Positions 44,292 through 52,801 of a stretch of DNA of 64,000 nucleotides are shown one piece after another. Source of the stretch: Cohnella xylanilytica (lineage in GTDB: Bacteria; Bacillota; Bacilli; Paenibacillales; Paenibacillaceae). A program made the translations under genes and the position numbers. The notes under the pieces were generated by a model. That model was given only the letters and a program-made list of their open reading frames with translations. It searched no databases and was not told the origin of the DNA. Every line of letters begins with the position of its first letter. Positions within the stretch are counted from its first letter, which is position 1. Location of the stretch: contig NZ_JACJVR010000076.1 of the NCBI RefSeq assembly GCF_014212175.1, forward strand, positions 1 to 64,000, in the 5' to 3' direction.

Positions 44292-46082
44292 ATGGCAGAT
44301 CTGCAGCACCGTTGGCAAGACGGATTCCCCAAGATCGGCATTCGGCCGACGATCGACGGCAGGCGCAAGGGCGTCCGCGAGTCGCTGGAAGAGCAAACGA
44401 TGAACATGGCCAAGGGCGTGGCGGCGCTGCTGAGCGAGAACCTGCGCTATCCGAACGGGGAACCGGTCGAGTGCGTCATCTCCGACAGCTGCATCGGCGG
44501 CGTGGCGGAAGCGGCCGCATCGGCGGACAAATTCGCGAAGGCTGGCGTAGGGGTATCGATAACCGTCACTCCGTGCTGGTGTTACGGAACGGAGACGATG
44601 GACATGGATCCGTCGATTCCGAAGGCCGTCTGGGGCTTCAACGGAACGGAGCGTCCGGGAGCGGTTTATCTGGCCGCCGTGCTGTCGGGCTACGCGCAGA
44701 AGGGACTTCCCGCGTTCGGCATCTACGGGGAAGACGTCCAGGACGCCGGAGACGCGACGATTCCGGAAGACGTCAAAGGCAAGTTGCTCGGCTTCGCGAA
44801 GGCCGGACTCGCGGCGGCTTATATGCGCGGCAAGTCGTACCTGTCGATGGGCTCGGTATCCATGGGGATCGCCGGCTCGATCGTCAATGACGCTTTCTTC
44901 CAGGAATATCTCGGCATGAGAACCGAATATATCGATATGTCCGAGTTCGTCCGCCGCATGGAAGAAGGCATCTACGACGACGCGGAGTTCGAGAAAGCGC
45001 TTGCATGGGTGAAGGACAACTGCCTGGAAGGACCGGACAATAACCCGCCTCATCTTCAGACGTCCCGCGAGCGCAAGGACAAGGATTGGGAGACGGTCGT
45101 CAAGATGGCGATGATCTCCCGCGACTTGATGGTCGGCAACCCTCGTCTCGCGGAGCTCGGATTCGGCGAAGAAGCCCTCGGGCACAACGCGATTCTGTCC
45201 GGCTTCCAAGGCCAGCGCCAGTGGACCGACCACTTCCCGAACGGCGACTTCCTCGAATCGATTCTGAATTCTTCGTTCGATTGGAACGGCATTCGCGCGC
45301 CGTATCTCGTCGCCACCGAGAACGACAGCCTGAACGGCGTCGTCATGCTGTTCGGCCATCTGCTGACGAACACCGCGCAGATCTTCGCGGACGTCCGCAC
45401 GTATTGGAGCCCGGATTCCGTCAAGCGGGTGACCGGTCACGAGCTGTCCGGCGCGGCGGCCGGCGGCATTCTGCATCTGATCAACTCCGGTTCGGCGGCC
45501 CTCGACGGCACGGGAGAGCAGACGAGGGACGGCCAGCCGGCCATGAAGCCGTTCTGGGAGATCTCGGAGGAGGAAGCGAAGAAGTGCCTGAAGGCGACGT
45601 CCTGGCGCCCGGCATCGGTCGAATATTTCCGCGGGGGCGGCTATTCTTCGGACTTCCTGACGCGCGGCGGCATGCCGATGACGATGTCCCGGCTCAACCT
45701 GGTGAAGGGAATCGGCCCCGTGCTGCAGATCGCGGAAGGCTACTCCGTCGAGCTTCCGGAGCATGTCCACGACGCGCTCGACAAGCGGACGGACCCGACG
45801 TGGCCGACGACCTGGTTCGCACCGAAGCTGACCGGGCGGGGCGCGTTCCGTACCGTTTACGACGTCATGGACAACTGGGGAGCGAACCACGGCTCGATCA
45901 GCTACGGCCATATCGGCGCGGACCTGATCACGCTCGCCTCGATCCTGCGCATTCCGGTCAGCATGCACAACGTGGCCGAAGAGCATATTTTCCGCCCGCG
46001 GGCTTGGGGACTGTTCGGCACCGACAACGCCGAGAGCGCCGACTACCGGGCATGCGCCAACTTCGGACCTCTCTATAAATAA
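44292..46082 (+). CDS. fucI: L-fucose isomerase
   Basis: The 596-residue protein matches FucI in length (591 in E. coli) and starts with the family block [24 protein letters not shown]. It contains [29 protein letters not shown] and a C-terminal metal-site region with HVHDAL and GHIGADL. It converts L-fucose to L-fuculose (also D-arabinose to D-ribulose) with Mn2+. GGAGGGT precedes the ATG. It is the first gene of fucI-aldolase-kinase. Confidence 0.95.
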   Translation: MADLQHRWQDGFPKIGIRPTIDGRRKGVRESLEEQTMNMAKGVAALLSENLRYPNGEPVECVISDSCIGGVAEAAASADKFAKAGVGVSITVTPCWCYGTETMDMDPSIPKAVWGFNGTERPGAVYLAAVLSGYAQKGLPAFGIYGEDVQDAGDATIPEDVKGKLLGFAKAGLAAAYMRGKSYLSMGSVSMGIAGSIVNDAFFQEYLGMRTEYIDMSEFVRRMEEGIYDDAEFEKALAWVKDNCLEGPDNNPPHLQTSRERKDKDWETVVKMAMISRDLMVGNPRLAELGFGEEALGHNAILSGFQGQRQWTDHFPNGDFLESILNSSFDWNGIRAPYLVATENDSLNGVVMLFGHLLTNTAQIFADVRTYWSPDSVKRVTGHELSGAAAGGILHLINSGSAALDGTGEQTRDGQPAMKPFWEISEEEAKKCLKATSWRPASVEYFRGGGYSSDFLTRGGMPMTMSRLNLVKGIGPVLQIAEGYSVELPEHVHDALDKRTDPTWPTTWFAPKLTGRGAFRTVYDVMDNWGANHGSISYGHIGADLITLASILRIPVSMHNVAEEHIFRPRAWGLFGTDNAESADYRACANFGPLYK

Positions 46083-46102
46083 GAAGCGCGGAGGAACCTT
46101 CG

Positions 46103-46762
46103 ATGAACAGCCAGGCCATACGCGAGGAACTATGCAAGTACGCCCGCAAGACCGTCGCCAACAAGCTGGTGGTCGGGCCGGGAGGCAATATCAGCGCCAA
46201 GCGCGAGGGGAAGATGTACCTGTCCCCGAGCGGCTTCGCGCTCGACGAGATCGAGCCGGAGCAGTGGGTCGAGGTCGACATCGAGACTGGCGCCATTACG
46301 GATATCGGGCTCCGGCCGTCGTCCGAAGTGCTGATGCATCTGTACGCCTACCGGACGAATCCGGCGATCGGCGCGATCGTTCACACGCATCCGCCATACT
46401 GCATCGCGTTTACGTTGGTGGAGAAGACGCTCCCGGTCATGTTCCCGGACCAGGCGGCGCTCGTCGGCAAGACGACGTACGTCCCTTACGTGCTGCCGAC
46501 GACCGACAAGCTGGCGGACGCCGTCGCCGCCGAGGTGAACGGCTTCAGCACGATCCTGCTCGGCAATCACGGGCTCGTGACGACGGGGCGCAATCTGCGC
46601 GAAGCGTACTACCGCACGGAAGTCGTCGAGGAGAGCGCCAAGATCTACCTGATCGCCAGCGCGATCCGCGAGCCGAAGGCGCTCACCGACGAGGAGTACA
46701 AGGAGATCGCCTCTCTCGAGAGCGAGGCCTACCGGATTCAATTGCTGCAGAAAATGAAGTGA
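46103..46762 (+). CDS. Class II aldolase, probable L-fuculose-phosphate aldolase
   Basis: The 219-residue protein has the zinc histidines in VHTHPPYC and GNHGLVTTG, the catalytic Glu in RPSSEVLMH and KLVVGPGGNISAK. It would split L-fuculose-1-phosphate into dihydroxyacetone phosphate and L-lactaldehyde. The family also includes ribulose-phosphate epimerases, but the flanking fucI and kinase favour FucA. GGAGGAACC precedes the ATG. Confidence 0.87.
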   Translation: MNSQAIREELCKYARKTVANKLVVGPGGNISAKREGKMYLSPSGFALDEIEPEQWVEVDIETGAITDIGLRPSSEVLMHLYAYRTNPAIGAIVHTHPPYCIAFTLVEKTLPVMFPDQAALVGKTTYVPYVLPTTDKLADAVAAEVNGFSTILLGNHGLVTTGRNLREAYYRTEVVEESAKIYLIASAIREPKALTDEEYKEIASLESEAYRIQLLQKMK

Positions 46763-46796
46763 CGTTAGGCGGCAAAGCTGTAGGAGGTGATGGGGC

Positions 46797-48308
46797 ATGA
46801 CGAACGGCGGCGGCGCATCGGCGGTTCTGGCCTTCGATCTCGGGGCGAGCAGCGGCCGGGCGTTGATCGGCGAGCTCGCGGAGGAGGCCGGCGGCCTCAG
46901 AACGCTGCGAGTGACGGAGATTCATCGCTTCTCCAACCGGGCGATCCATGTCGGCGACCATCTTCACTGGGATACGCTGCGGCTGCTTCACGAGATGAAG
47001 CAGGGCATTCGCCAGGCGTTCAAGCTGGGCTACGCGCCAGTCTCTCTCGGCATCGACACGTGGGGAGTCGACTTCGGCCTGCTCGACGCGAACGGGGAGC
47101 TCATCGGCAATCCGTACCATTACCGGGACCCGCAGACGGAAGGGCTGATCGACGAAGTCGCCTCGCTCGTCGGCAGGGAGGAGCTGTTCCGGCAGGGCGG
47201 GCTTCAACTGATGGCGTTCAACACGATTTATCAGCTGTACGCGATGCGCAAGGCGAATTCGCCGAAGCTCGACATCGCGAAGACGCTGCTGCTGACGCCG
47301 GATTTGCTCGCTTACCTGCTGACGGGCGTCCGGGTATGCGAATTCACGATGGCGACGACGACCCAGCTGTTCCACCCCGAACGCCGGAAGTGGAACACGG
47401 AGTTGATGGAACGGCTCGGCATTCCGCCCGGCCTGTTCCTCGATCCGATTCGGCCGGGAACGGCGATCGGACCGCTGACGCCGGCGGTGCAAGCGGAGCT
47501 CGGCGTGCCGCCGGTCGAGGTGATCGCGGTCGGGACGCACGACACGGAATCGGCGGTGGCGGCCGTGCCCGCGGAGGATCCCGAGTTCGCGTATCTGGTG
47601 TGCGGCACGTGGTCGCTTCTCGGCACGGAGCTGCCGGGGCCTCATCTTACGCCGGAGACGATGGAAGCGGAGTTCTCCAACGAAGGCGGAGTCGGCGACA
47701 CGTACCAGCTGCTCAAAAACATCATGGGGCTCTGGATTCTGCAAGAATGCAAGCGCGAGTGGGACGAACGGGGCGCCGAGATCTCGTTCGAGCAGCTGGT
47801 GGCCGAAGCGGAAGCGTCCGAGCCGTTCCGCAGCCTGATCGATCCGGACGACTCGCGCTTCTACGCGCCGGGCGGGATGAACGAGAAGGTGCGCTCCTAT
47901 TGCGCGGAGACGGGGCAGGCCGTCCCCCGGACCGAAGGGGAGACCGCGCGCTGCATCCTCGAGAGCTTGGCGCTTCGCTACCGGCAGGCGCTGGAGCTGG
48001 CCGAGGGGTTGACCGGCCGCTCGTTCATGGCGCTGCACATGGTCGGCGGAGGCATCCAGAACAAGCTGCTGTGCCGGATGACGGCGGACGCGCTGAACCG
48101 GCCCGTTCACGCCGGTCCGGTGGAGGCGAGCGCCATCGGCAACATGCTGCTGCAGCTCATCGCGCTCGGCCGCTGCGCCGATCTGGCGGAGGCGCGCCGG
48201 CTCGTCGCGGCTTCGTTCCCGGTCGAGACGCACCGGCCGTCCGGGGATAGCCGGCGGTGGAACGACCCTTACGAGAGATTCAAGAAGCTGCGGGGAGACC
48301 GGCCTTGA
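46797..48308 (+). CDS. RhaB-like sugar kinase, probable L-fuculokinase
   Basis: The 503-residue FGGY kinase has FDLGASSGRALIG (phosphate 1), the sugar-site GIDTWGVDFGLLD, CGTWSLLGTEL and a late GGGIQNKLL adenosine motif. The sequence looks more like rhamnulokinase than E. coli FucK. Because it follows fucI and the aldolase, it most likely phosphorylates L-fuculose. AGGAGGTGATG precedes the ATG. A terminator 84 nt after the stop closes the operon. Confidence 0.87.
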   Translation: MTNGGGASAVLAFDLGASSGRALIGELAEEAGGLRTLRVTEIHRFSNRAIHVGDHLHWDTLRLLHEMKQGIRQAFKLGYAPVSLGIDTWGVDFGLLDANGELIGNPYHYRDPQTEGLIDEVASLVGREELFRQGGLQLMAFNTIYQLYAMRKANSPKLDIAKTLLLTPDLLAYLLTGVRVCEFTMATTTQLFHPERRKWNTELMERLGIPPGLFLDPIRPGTAIGPLTPAVQAELGVPPVEVIAVGTHDTESAVAAVPAEDPEFAYLVCGTWSLLGTELPGPHLTPETMEAEFSNEGGVGDTYQLLKNIMGLWILQECKREWDERGAEISFEQLVAEAEASEPFRSLIDPDDSRFYAPGGMNEKVRSYCAETGQAVPRTEGETARCILESLALRYRQALELAEGLTGRSFMALHMVGGGIQNKLLCRMTADALNRPVHAGPVEASAIGNMLLQLIALGRCADLAEARRLVAASFPVETHRPSGDSRRWNDPYERFKKLRGDRP

Positions 48309-48391
48309 TAGGCTGCGGTTGCCGCGGCCCGATACGCGGAGCGAACTCATCCATCTAACTCATACGTATGTATCCATGTATGCGCGAGAAT

Positions 48392-48420
48392 GGCGGCCGA
48401 AATGGCCGCCCTTTTCGTTT
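48392..48420 (+). terminator. Terminator of the fuc operon
   Basis: GGCGGCC (48392-48398) pairs with GGCCGCC (48404-48410), followed by CTTTTCGTTT. Confidence 0.85.
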
Positions 48421-48512
48421 CGGGGCTTTCCGCCGCTTTCACGCATTTATGTCGCTTCTCCGCAAGTCGAGCAAGTCCACTTACACGCCCGCTTGCTCGC
48501 TGCCGCACCTCC

Positions 48513-48535
48513 GCAAGTCGAAATAATCGACTTGC
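48513..48535. repeat. Palindromic element with a nearby diverged copy
   Basis: GCAAGTCGA and TCGACTTGC flank a 5-nt loop. A diverged copy beginning CGCAAGTCGAGC lies at about 48459 and has an ACTT-CGCCCG tail similar to the second copy. Confidence 0.7.
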
Positions 48536-48735
48536 AGCCCGGGTCGCCTGCTGCTAATCGCATGAGCCGCCCAGGCCAAGCCTTCCCGTTATGCCGCCGA
48601 ATGCCCCGAATGGCCGATCCCTTCCGTTGGAATGATAGTACGGTCCGCCCCCGGGAACAAGAAGAAGCGATAACGGCAATCCGCCATCTCCGATTATGTA
48701 TGACGTCTCATTATGACATCCTAATGATTTAAATA

Positions 48736-48764
48736 TTGTATCATAATTAAAATTATGATATACC
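48736..48764 (+). promoter_or_regulatory. Promoter of the fsa-ccpN-ppsR-glpX operon
   Basis: TTGTAT (48736-48741), 17 bp, TATACC (48759-48764). It sits in an AT-rich island, unusual for this genome, 45 nt before the first start codon. Confidence 0.65.
48740..48759. promoter_or_regulatory. Palindromic operator filling the promoter spacer
   Basis: ATCATAATT and AATTATGAT are perfect 9-bp inverted repeats around AA, occupying almost exactly the -35/-10 spacer. The right half with its flank reads TATGATATACC, 10 of 11 to the CcpN-site pattern TRTGHYATAYW as I remember it. I infer autoregulation by the CcpN-like protein encoded second in the operon. Confidence 0.6.
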
Positions 48765-48809
48765 ATAGTTGAGCTTGTCGAAATCCAAATTCAAGGAGTG
48801 GAGCAGAGA

Positions 48810-49457
48810 ATGAAGTTTTTCCTGGATACCGGCAACGTGGACGAGATCAAACGCATCGTGAAGCTCGGGCTGGTGGACGGCGTCACGACGAACCCGTCGC
48901 TGATCGCGAAGGAAGGCCGCGACTTCAAGCAAGTGATTCAAGAGATCGCCGGCATCGTCTCCGGTCCGGTCAGCGCGGAAGTGATCAGCCTCGACGTCGA
49001 AGGCATGCTCAAGGAAGCGCACGACATCGCGACCTGGGCGCCGAACGTCGTCATCAAGCTGCCGCTTACCGAAGCCGGGCTCGAAGCGACGCACCGGCTG
49101 GCCCAGGAAGGGATCAAGACGAACGTAACGCTCGTGTTCAGCGTCGCCCAAGGGCTGATGGCGGCCAAAGCCGGCGCCACCTTCATCAGTCCGTTCGTCG
49201 GCCGTCTCGACGATATCGGCGTCGAAGGACTGAAGCTGATCCGCGAGCTGCGTCAAGTTCTCGACTTGTACGCCATGAAGACGGAGATCATCGCCGCGAG
49301 CATCCGCGGCATCGCGCACGTCGAACAAGCCGCCCTCGCCGGCGCGCACATCGCCACCATCCCGGGCTCGCTGCTGCCTACGCTGTGGAAGCATCCGTTG
49401 ACGGACATCGGCATCGACCGGTTCCTGAAGGATTGGGAGAAGATGTCGAAGGCGTAA
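48810..49457 (+). CDS. Fructose-6-phosphate aldolase/transaldolase, FSA-like
   Basis: The 215-residue protein matches the small FSA/TalC group: [27 protein letters not shown], the Schiff-base Lys in [12 protein letters not shown], and [20 protein letters not shown]. It acts in the pentose phosphate pathway as transaldolase, or as an aldolase on fructose 6-phosphate. GGAG 6 nt before ATG 48810 supports that start; GTG 48798 is four codons upstream. It is the first gene of the operon. Confidence 0.92.
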   Translation: MKFFLDTGNVDEIKRIVKLGLVDGVTTNPSLIAKEGRDFKQVIQEIAGIVSGPVSAEVISLDVEGMLKEAHDIATWAPNVVIKLPLTEAGLEATHRLAQEGIKTNVTLVFSVAQGLMAAKAGATFISPFVGRLDDIGVEGLKLIRELRQVLDLYAMKTEIIAASIRGIAHVEQAALAGAHIATIPGSLLPTLWKHPLTDIGIDRFLKDWEKMSKA

Positions 49458-49510
49458 GCGATACGGCTGGCCAGAGGGTGAACGCCCGGAATCCTAAGGA
49501 GGGAGCGGGT

Positions 49511-50140
49511 ATCGAACTCACGCCGCGACAATTGGAGATCGTCGAATTAGTCACCCGGAACGCTCCCATCACGGGAGAACAGATCGCCGAGACGCTCGGC
49601 GTCAGCCGTCCGACCATCCGGTCGGACTTGTCCGTCCTCGTCATGCTCGGCTATATCGACGCCAAGCCGAAGGTCGGCTACTTCCTCGGCAAGGCTCTGA
49701 AGCCGGACCGCGCCGTTCATTCGTCCCTTCTCCAAGGGAAGGTGAGGGATCGGATGAGCCGTCCCGTCGTCATCCGCGACGACGCGACCGTGAACGACGC
49801 GGTTATCAGCCTGTTCGTCGACAACGTGGGCAGCCTGATCGTGACGGACGAGAACGATCGGCTGGTCGGCATGGTGTCGCCGAAGGATCTGCTGAAGTTC
49901 ACGCTCGGACATGCCAACGCGTCCGTCATCCCGATCCGCATGGTCATGACCAAGCAGTCCCAGCTCGTCACGATCTCGCCGGAGGACACGCTTCTCGAAG
50001 CGGCGCGCCGGATGATGGGGCATCAGGTGAATAGCCTGCCCGTCGTCCGGCCCCGTTCCGGGGGCGGGGCGGAAGTGATCGGCCGGATTACCAAGACCAA
50101 TATCACGCAAGCGATGATCGAGATCGCGTCGGATTTGTAG
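49511..50140 (+). CDS. CcpN-like repressor (HTH plus two CBS domains), ATC start proposed
   Basis: The 209-residue protein has a helix-turn-helix (ITGEQIAETLGVSRPTIRSDL), a GYF linker and two CBS domains (about residues 75-135 and 140-205) that bind adenine nucleotides. B. subtilis CcpN represses gluconeogenic genes when glucose is present. Family members start ME/IELTxRQ; here that position is ATC at 49511 with AAGGAGGG exactly 7 nt upstream. An in-frame GTG at 49478 lacks a proper ribosome site. It probably controls its own operon through the palindrome at 48740-48759. Confidence 0.83.
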   Translation: MELTPRQLEIVELVTRNAPITGEQIAETLGVSRPTIRSDLSVLVMLGYIDAKPKVGYFLGKALKPDRAVHSSLLQGKVRDRMSRPVVIRDDATVNDAVISLFVDNVGSLIVTDENDRLVGMVSPKDLLKFTLGHANASVIPIRMVMTKQSQLVTISPEDTLLEAARRMMGHQVNSLPVVRPRSGGGAEVIGRITKTNITQAMIEIASDL

Positions 50141-50159
50141 CAGGGTAGGGGGAGAAGCC

Positions 50160-50978
50160 GTGTCGGCGGATCGTCAGAAAATCATATACGTATGCTCGGA
50201 CGCCGTAGGGGAGACGGCCGAAGCGGTCGCCAAGGCGACCGCGCGCCAATTCGCGACCGAGAAGGTCCGGATCAAGCGCTATGGAGGCATCAAGCACGAG
50301 GACGAAGTCAAAGCCCTTATCCAGGAGGCCGCGTCGGCCGGAGGCTTCATCGCGTACACGCTCGTCCAGCCGGAGCTGAGGGAGACGATGCGCGAGGAGG
50401 CGATCCGCGCTTCGGTGAAGGCGGTGGACGTCATGGGTCCGATGATGCAGGCATTCATCGATACGTTCAACGACTCGCCCAAGTACCAGCCCGGTCTGCT
50501 TCACGAGATGGACGACCATTACTTCCGCAAGATCGAAGCGGTCGAATTCGCCGTCCGCTACGACGACGGCAAGGACGCGAGAGGGCTGCTGCACGCGCAG
50601 GTCGTGCTCGTCGGCGTGTCCCGCACGTCCAAGACGCCGCTCAGCATTTACTTGGCCCATAAGGGCATACGGACGGCCAACTATCCGATCACGCCGGAGG
50701 TGAAGCCGCCGGAAGAGCTGTTCATGAAGGCCGACCGCTTGATCGTCGGCTTGACGATGAATCCCGAGCGGCTGCTCAAGATCCGCACGGAACGGCTGAA
50801 GGCGCTGGGGCTGCCGGTACACGCGCATTATGCCTCGCTGGATCGAATCCGCGACGAATTGAGCTTCGCGGACCGGCTCATGGCCCAGCTCGGCTGTCCG
50901 GTCATCGACGTCACGGAGAAGGCGATCGAAGAGACGGCGGGCATCATTATGGAGAAGTGGTTGAATTCATCGGCATAG
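50160..50978 (+). CDS. PpsR/PDRP-type bifunctional kinase-phosphorylase (YqfL family)
   Basis: The 272-residue DUF299 protein opens IIYVCSDAVGETAEAVAKA and has the P-loop-like GVSRTSKTPLSIYLAHKG. It phosphorylates (with ADP) and dephosphorylates pyruvate phosphate dikinase or PEP synthase, controlling entry into gluconeogenesis. GTG 50160 has GGGGGAGAA upstream. As in B. subtilis it sits next to the CcpN-type gene. No dikinase gene is in the window. Confidence 0.92.
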   Translation: MSADRQKIIYVCSDAVGETAEAVAKATARQFATEKVRIKRYGGIKHEDEVKALIQEAASAGGFIAYTLVQPELRETMREEAIRASVKAVDVMGPMMQAFIDTFNDSPKYQPGLLHEMDDHYFRKIEAVEFAVRYDDGKDARGLLHAQVVLVGVSRTSKTPLSIYLAHKGIRTANYPITPEVKPPEELFMKADRLIVGLTMNPERLLKIRTERLKALGLPVHAHYASLDRIRDELSFADRLMAQLGCPVIDVTEKAIEETAGIIMEKWLNSSA

Positions 50979-50989
50979 GGGGAGAAGAA

Positions 50990-51961
50990 GTGGAACGAGA
51001 GCTTGCACTGGAGATCGCGCGCGTCACCGAATTGGCGGCCCTGGCTTCCGCGCCGTGGATGGGCAGAGGGGATAAGAACAGCGCCGACGGAGCCGCGACG
51101 TCCGCCATGCGCGCGATGTTCGACACCGTGTCCGTCAAAGGAACGGTCGTCATCGGCGAAGGCGAGATGGACGAAGCGCCCATGCTGTATATCGGCGAAG
51201 AAGTCGGCAGCCGGAACGGTCCCGAGGTGGACGTCGCCGTCGACCCGCTCGAGGGGACGGAGATCGTCGCGAAGGGCTTGAACAACGCGATGTCGGTCAT
51301 CGCCGTGGCGAACAAGGGCCAGCTGCTGCACGCCCCGGACATGTACATGGAGAAGCTGGCGGTCGGTCCCGAGCTCGCCGGCAAGCTGAGCCTGGAGGAT
51401 CCGCTGGAGGTCACGCTGAAGAAGGCGGCGGACGCGCTGGGCAAGAAGGACTCCGACCTCACGGTCATGATCCTGGATCGGACCCGGCACGAGTCGATCG
51501 TCAAGACGCTGCGCAAGGCGGGAGTCCGGATCAAATTCCTGTCGGACGGAGACGTGGCCGGCGCCATGGCCCCCGCGTTCCCGGAGGCAGGGATCGATCT
51601 GTACGTCGGTTCCGGCGGAGCCCCGGAAGGAGTGCTGGCGGCGGCCGCCCTCAAGTGCCTCGGAGGGGAGCTGCAAGGAAGGCTGATGCCTTCGGACGCG
51701 AACGAATACAACCGCTGCGTTCGCATGGGGATCGAAGACCCGTACCGCATTCTGACGATGGACGACATGATCGGGACGGAGGACGTCATCTTCGCCGCGA
51801 CCGGAGTGACGCCGGGCGAGTTCCTGGGCGGAGTTCGGTACTTGTCCGAGCAACGGGCCGAGACGCACTCGATCGTCATGCGGGCCAAGACGCGAACGAT
51901 CCGCTTCATCCGCTCGATTCATTATTTGCCGAATAAAGCCTTGCTGAACGATAATCGATAA
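50990..51961 (+). CDS. glpX: Class II fructose-1,6-bisphosphatase
   Basis: The 323-residue protein starts VERELALEIARVTELAAL, the family N-terminus, from GTG 50990 with GGGGGAGAAG 8 nt upstream; the frame extends to GTG 50957 inside ppsR. Metal and substrate residues lie in GRGDKNSADGAATSAM, VVIGEGEMDEAPMLY and VDPLEGTEI. It removes phosphate from fructose 1,6-bisphosphate in gluconeogenesis. It is the last gene of the operon, 11 nt after ppsR. Confidence 0.93.
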   Translation: MERELALEIARVTELAALASAPWMGRGDKNSADGAATSAMRAMFDTVSVKGTVVIGEGEMDEAPMLYIGEEVGSRNGPEVDVAVDPLEGTEIVAKGLNNAMSVIAVANKGQLLHAPDMYMEKLAVGPELAGKLSLEDPLEVTLKKAADALGKKDSDLTVMILDRTRHESIVKTLRKAGVRIKFLSDGDVAGAMAPAFPEAGIDLYVGSGGAPEGVLAAAALKCLGGELQGRLMPSDANEYNRCVRMGIEDPYRILTMDDMIGTEDVIFAATGVTPGEFLGGVRYLSEQRAETHSIVMRAKTRTIRFIRSIHYLPNKALLNDNR

Positions 51962-52040
51962 AGTCCCGAACTCATTGGAAGAACTTATTTAACGTTATTA
52001 ATTAATGATCTTAATAATCTTGATGATCTTCATGAACGAG

Positions 52041-52133
52041 CTTGTTTGACGTACCTATTCGACAGATTTATTCGACAGACCATTGCGATGCTTATTTGAC
52101 GGTCGTGCTTGACGAACTTATTTGACGAACTTA
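52041..52133. repeat. Degenerate TTTGACG/TTCGACA direct repeats
   Basis: About six short copies of TTTGACGAACTTA-like or TTCGACAGA elements lie between the convergent glpX and regulator genes. The last copy covers the stop codon and final codons of the minus-strand regulator gene, so the array may have grown from its 3' end. Confidence 0.65.
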
Positions 52134-52801
52134 TAGCCGACGCCCCACACGGTCTTGATGTGTTGGGGCTCTTTGGGATTCACTTCTAGCTTCTTGCGGA
52201 GATTCGTGATGTGCACGTCCATCGCTCGCTCGTTGACGAACGAATCGATGCCCCGGACGGCGTTGAGCAGCTCCTCGCGGCTGAAGACGCGTCCCGGATG
52301 CTGCGTGAACAGCTTCATCATCTCGTACTCGGAGAACGTCGTCTCGATGGGCTTGCCGTCGAGCACGATCGTCCGGCGTTCGACGTCGAGCGTGATCCGG
52401 TCGCCGCTCTGGGCGGGCAGGAACGAATTCGGAGCGAACGCGGGCATTCTTCGCAGCACCGCCAGAATCCGGACCTTAAGCTCCTGGACGCTGTAGGGCT
52501 TCGTCAAGTAATCGTCGGCGCCCGAGCTGATGGCCTGGATCCGGTCCGTCACGGCGTTCTTCATGGAGGTCACGATGATCGGGACCGCCGTTCTCTCCCG
52601 GAACGAAGCGCATAACGTGGAGCCGTCCGCGTCCGGCAGCATCAGATCGAGGATGATGGCGTCGGGCTTGAATTCCGTGAGCGCCGCGAAGCCGTCTCTC
52701 GCGGTCTCCACCCTCCGGACGTCGAATCGTTCCTCTTCCAGGTACAGCGTCAGCATCTCCCCGAGAATCGGATCGTCCTCAATGACCAATATCTTCGTCA
52801 A
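52118..52801 (-). CDS. OmpR/PhoB-family response regulator
   Basis: The 227-residue protein has a receiver (ILVIEDDPI, acceptor in IILDLMLP, Lys in TKPYS) and a winged helix with the VWGVGYKFVK ending. The start is TTG overlapping the stop of the hybrid kinase (TTGA), with GGTGGAG upstream, so the pair is coupled. Its targets are unknown. Confidence 0.9.
   Translation of the reverse strand: MTKILVIEDDPILGEMLTLYLEEERFDVRRVETARDGFAALTEFKPDAIILDLMLPDADGSTLCASFRERTAVPIIVTSMKNAVTDRIQAISSGADDYLTKPYSVQELKVRILAVLRRMPAFAPNSFLPAQSGDRITLDVERRTIVLDGKPIETTFSEYEMMKLFTQHPGRVFSREELLNAVRGIDSFVNERAMDVHITNLRKKLEVNPKEPQHIKTVWGVGYKFVK

Larger units (their letters stand above)
48309..48809. other. 501-bp intergenic region between the fuc and gluconeogenic operons
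   Basis: It holds the fuc terminator, two copies of a palindromic CGCAAGTCGA element (about 48459 and 48512) and an AT-rich promoter with a palindromic operator (48736-48764). No gene with a ribosome site is seen. Confidence 0.7.
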
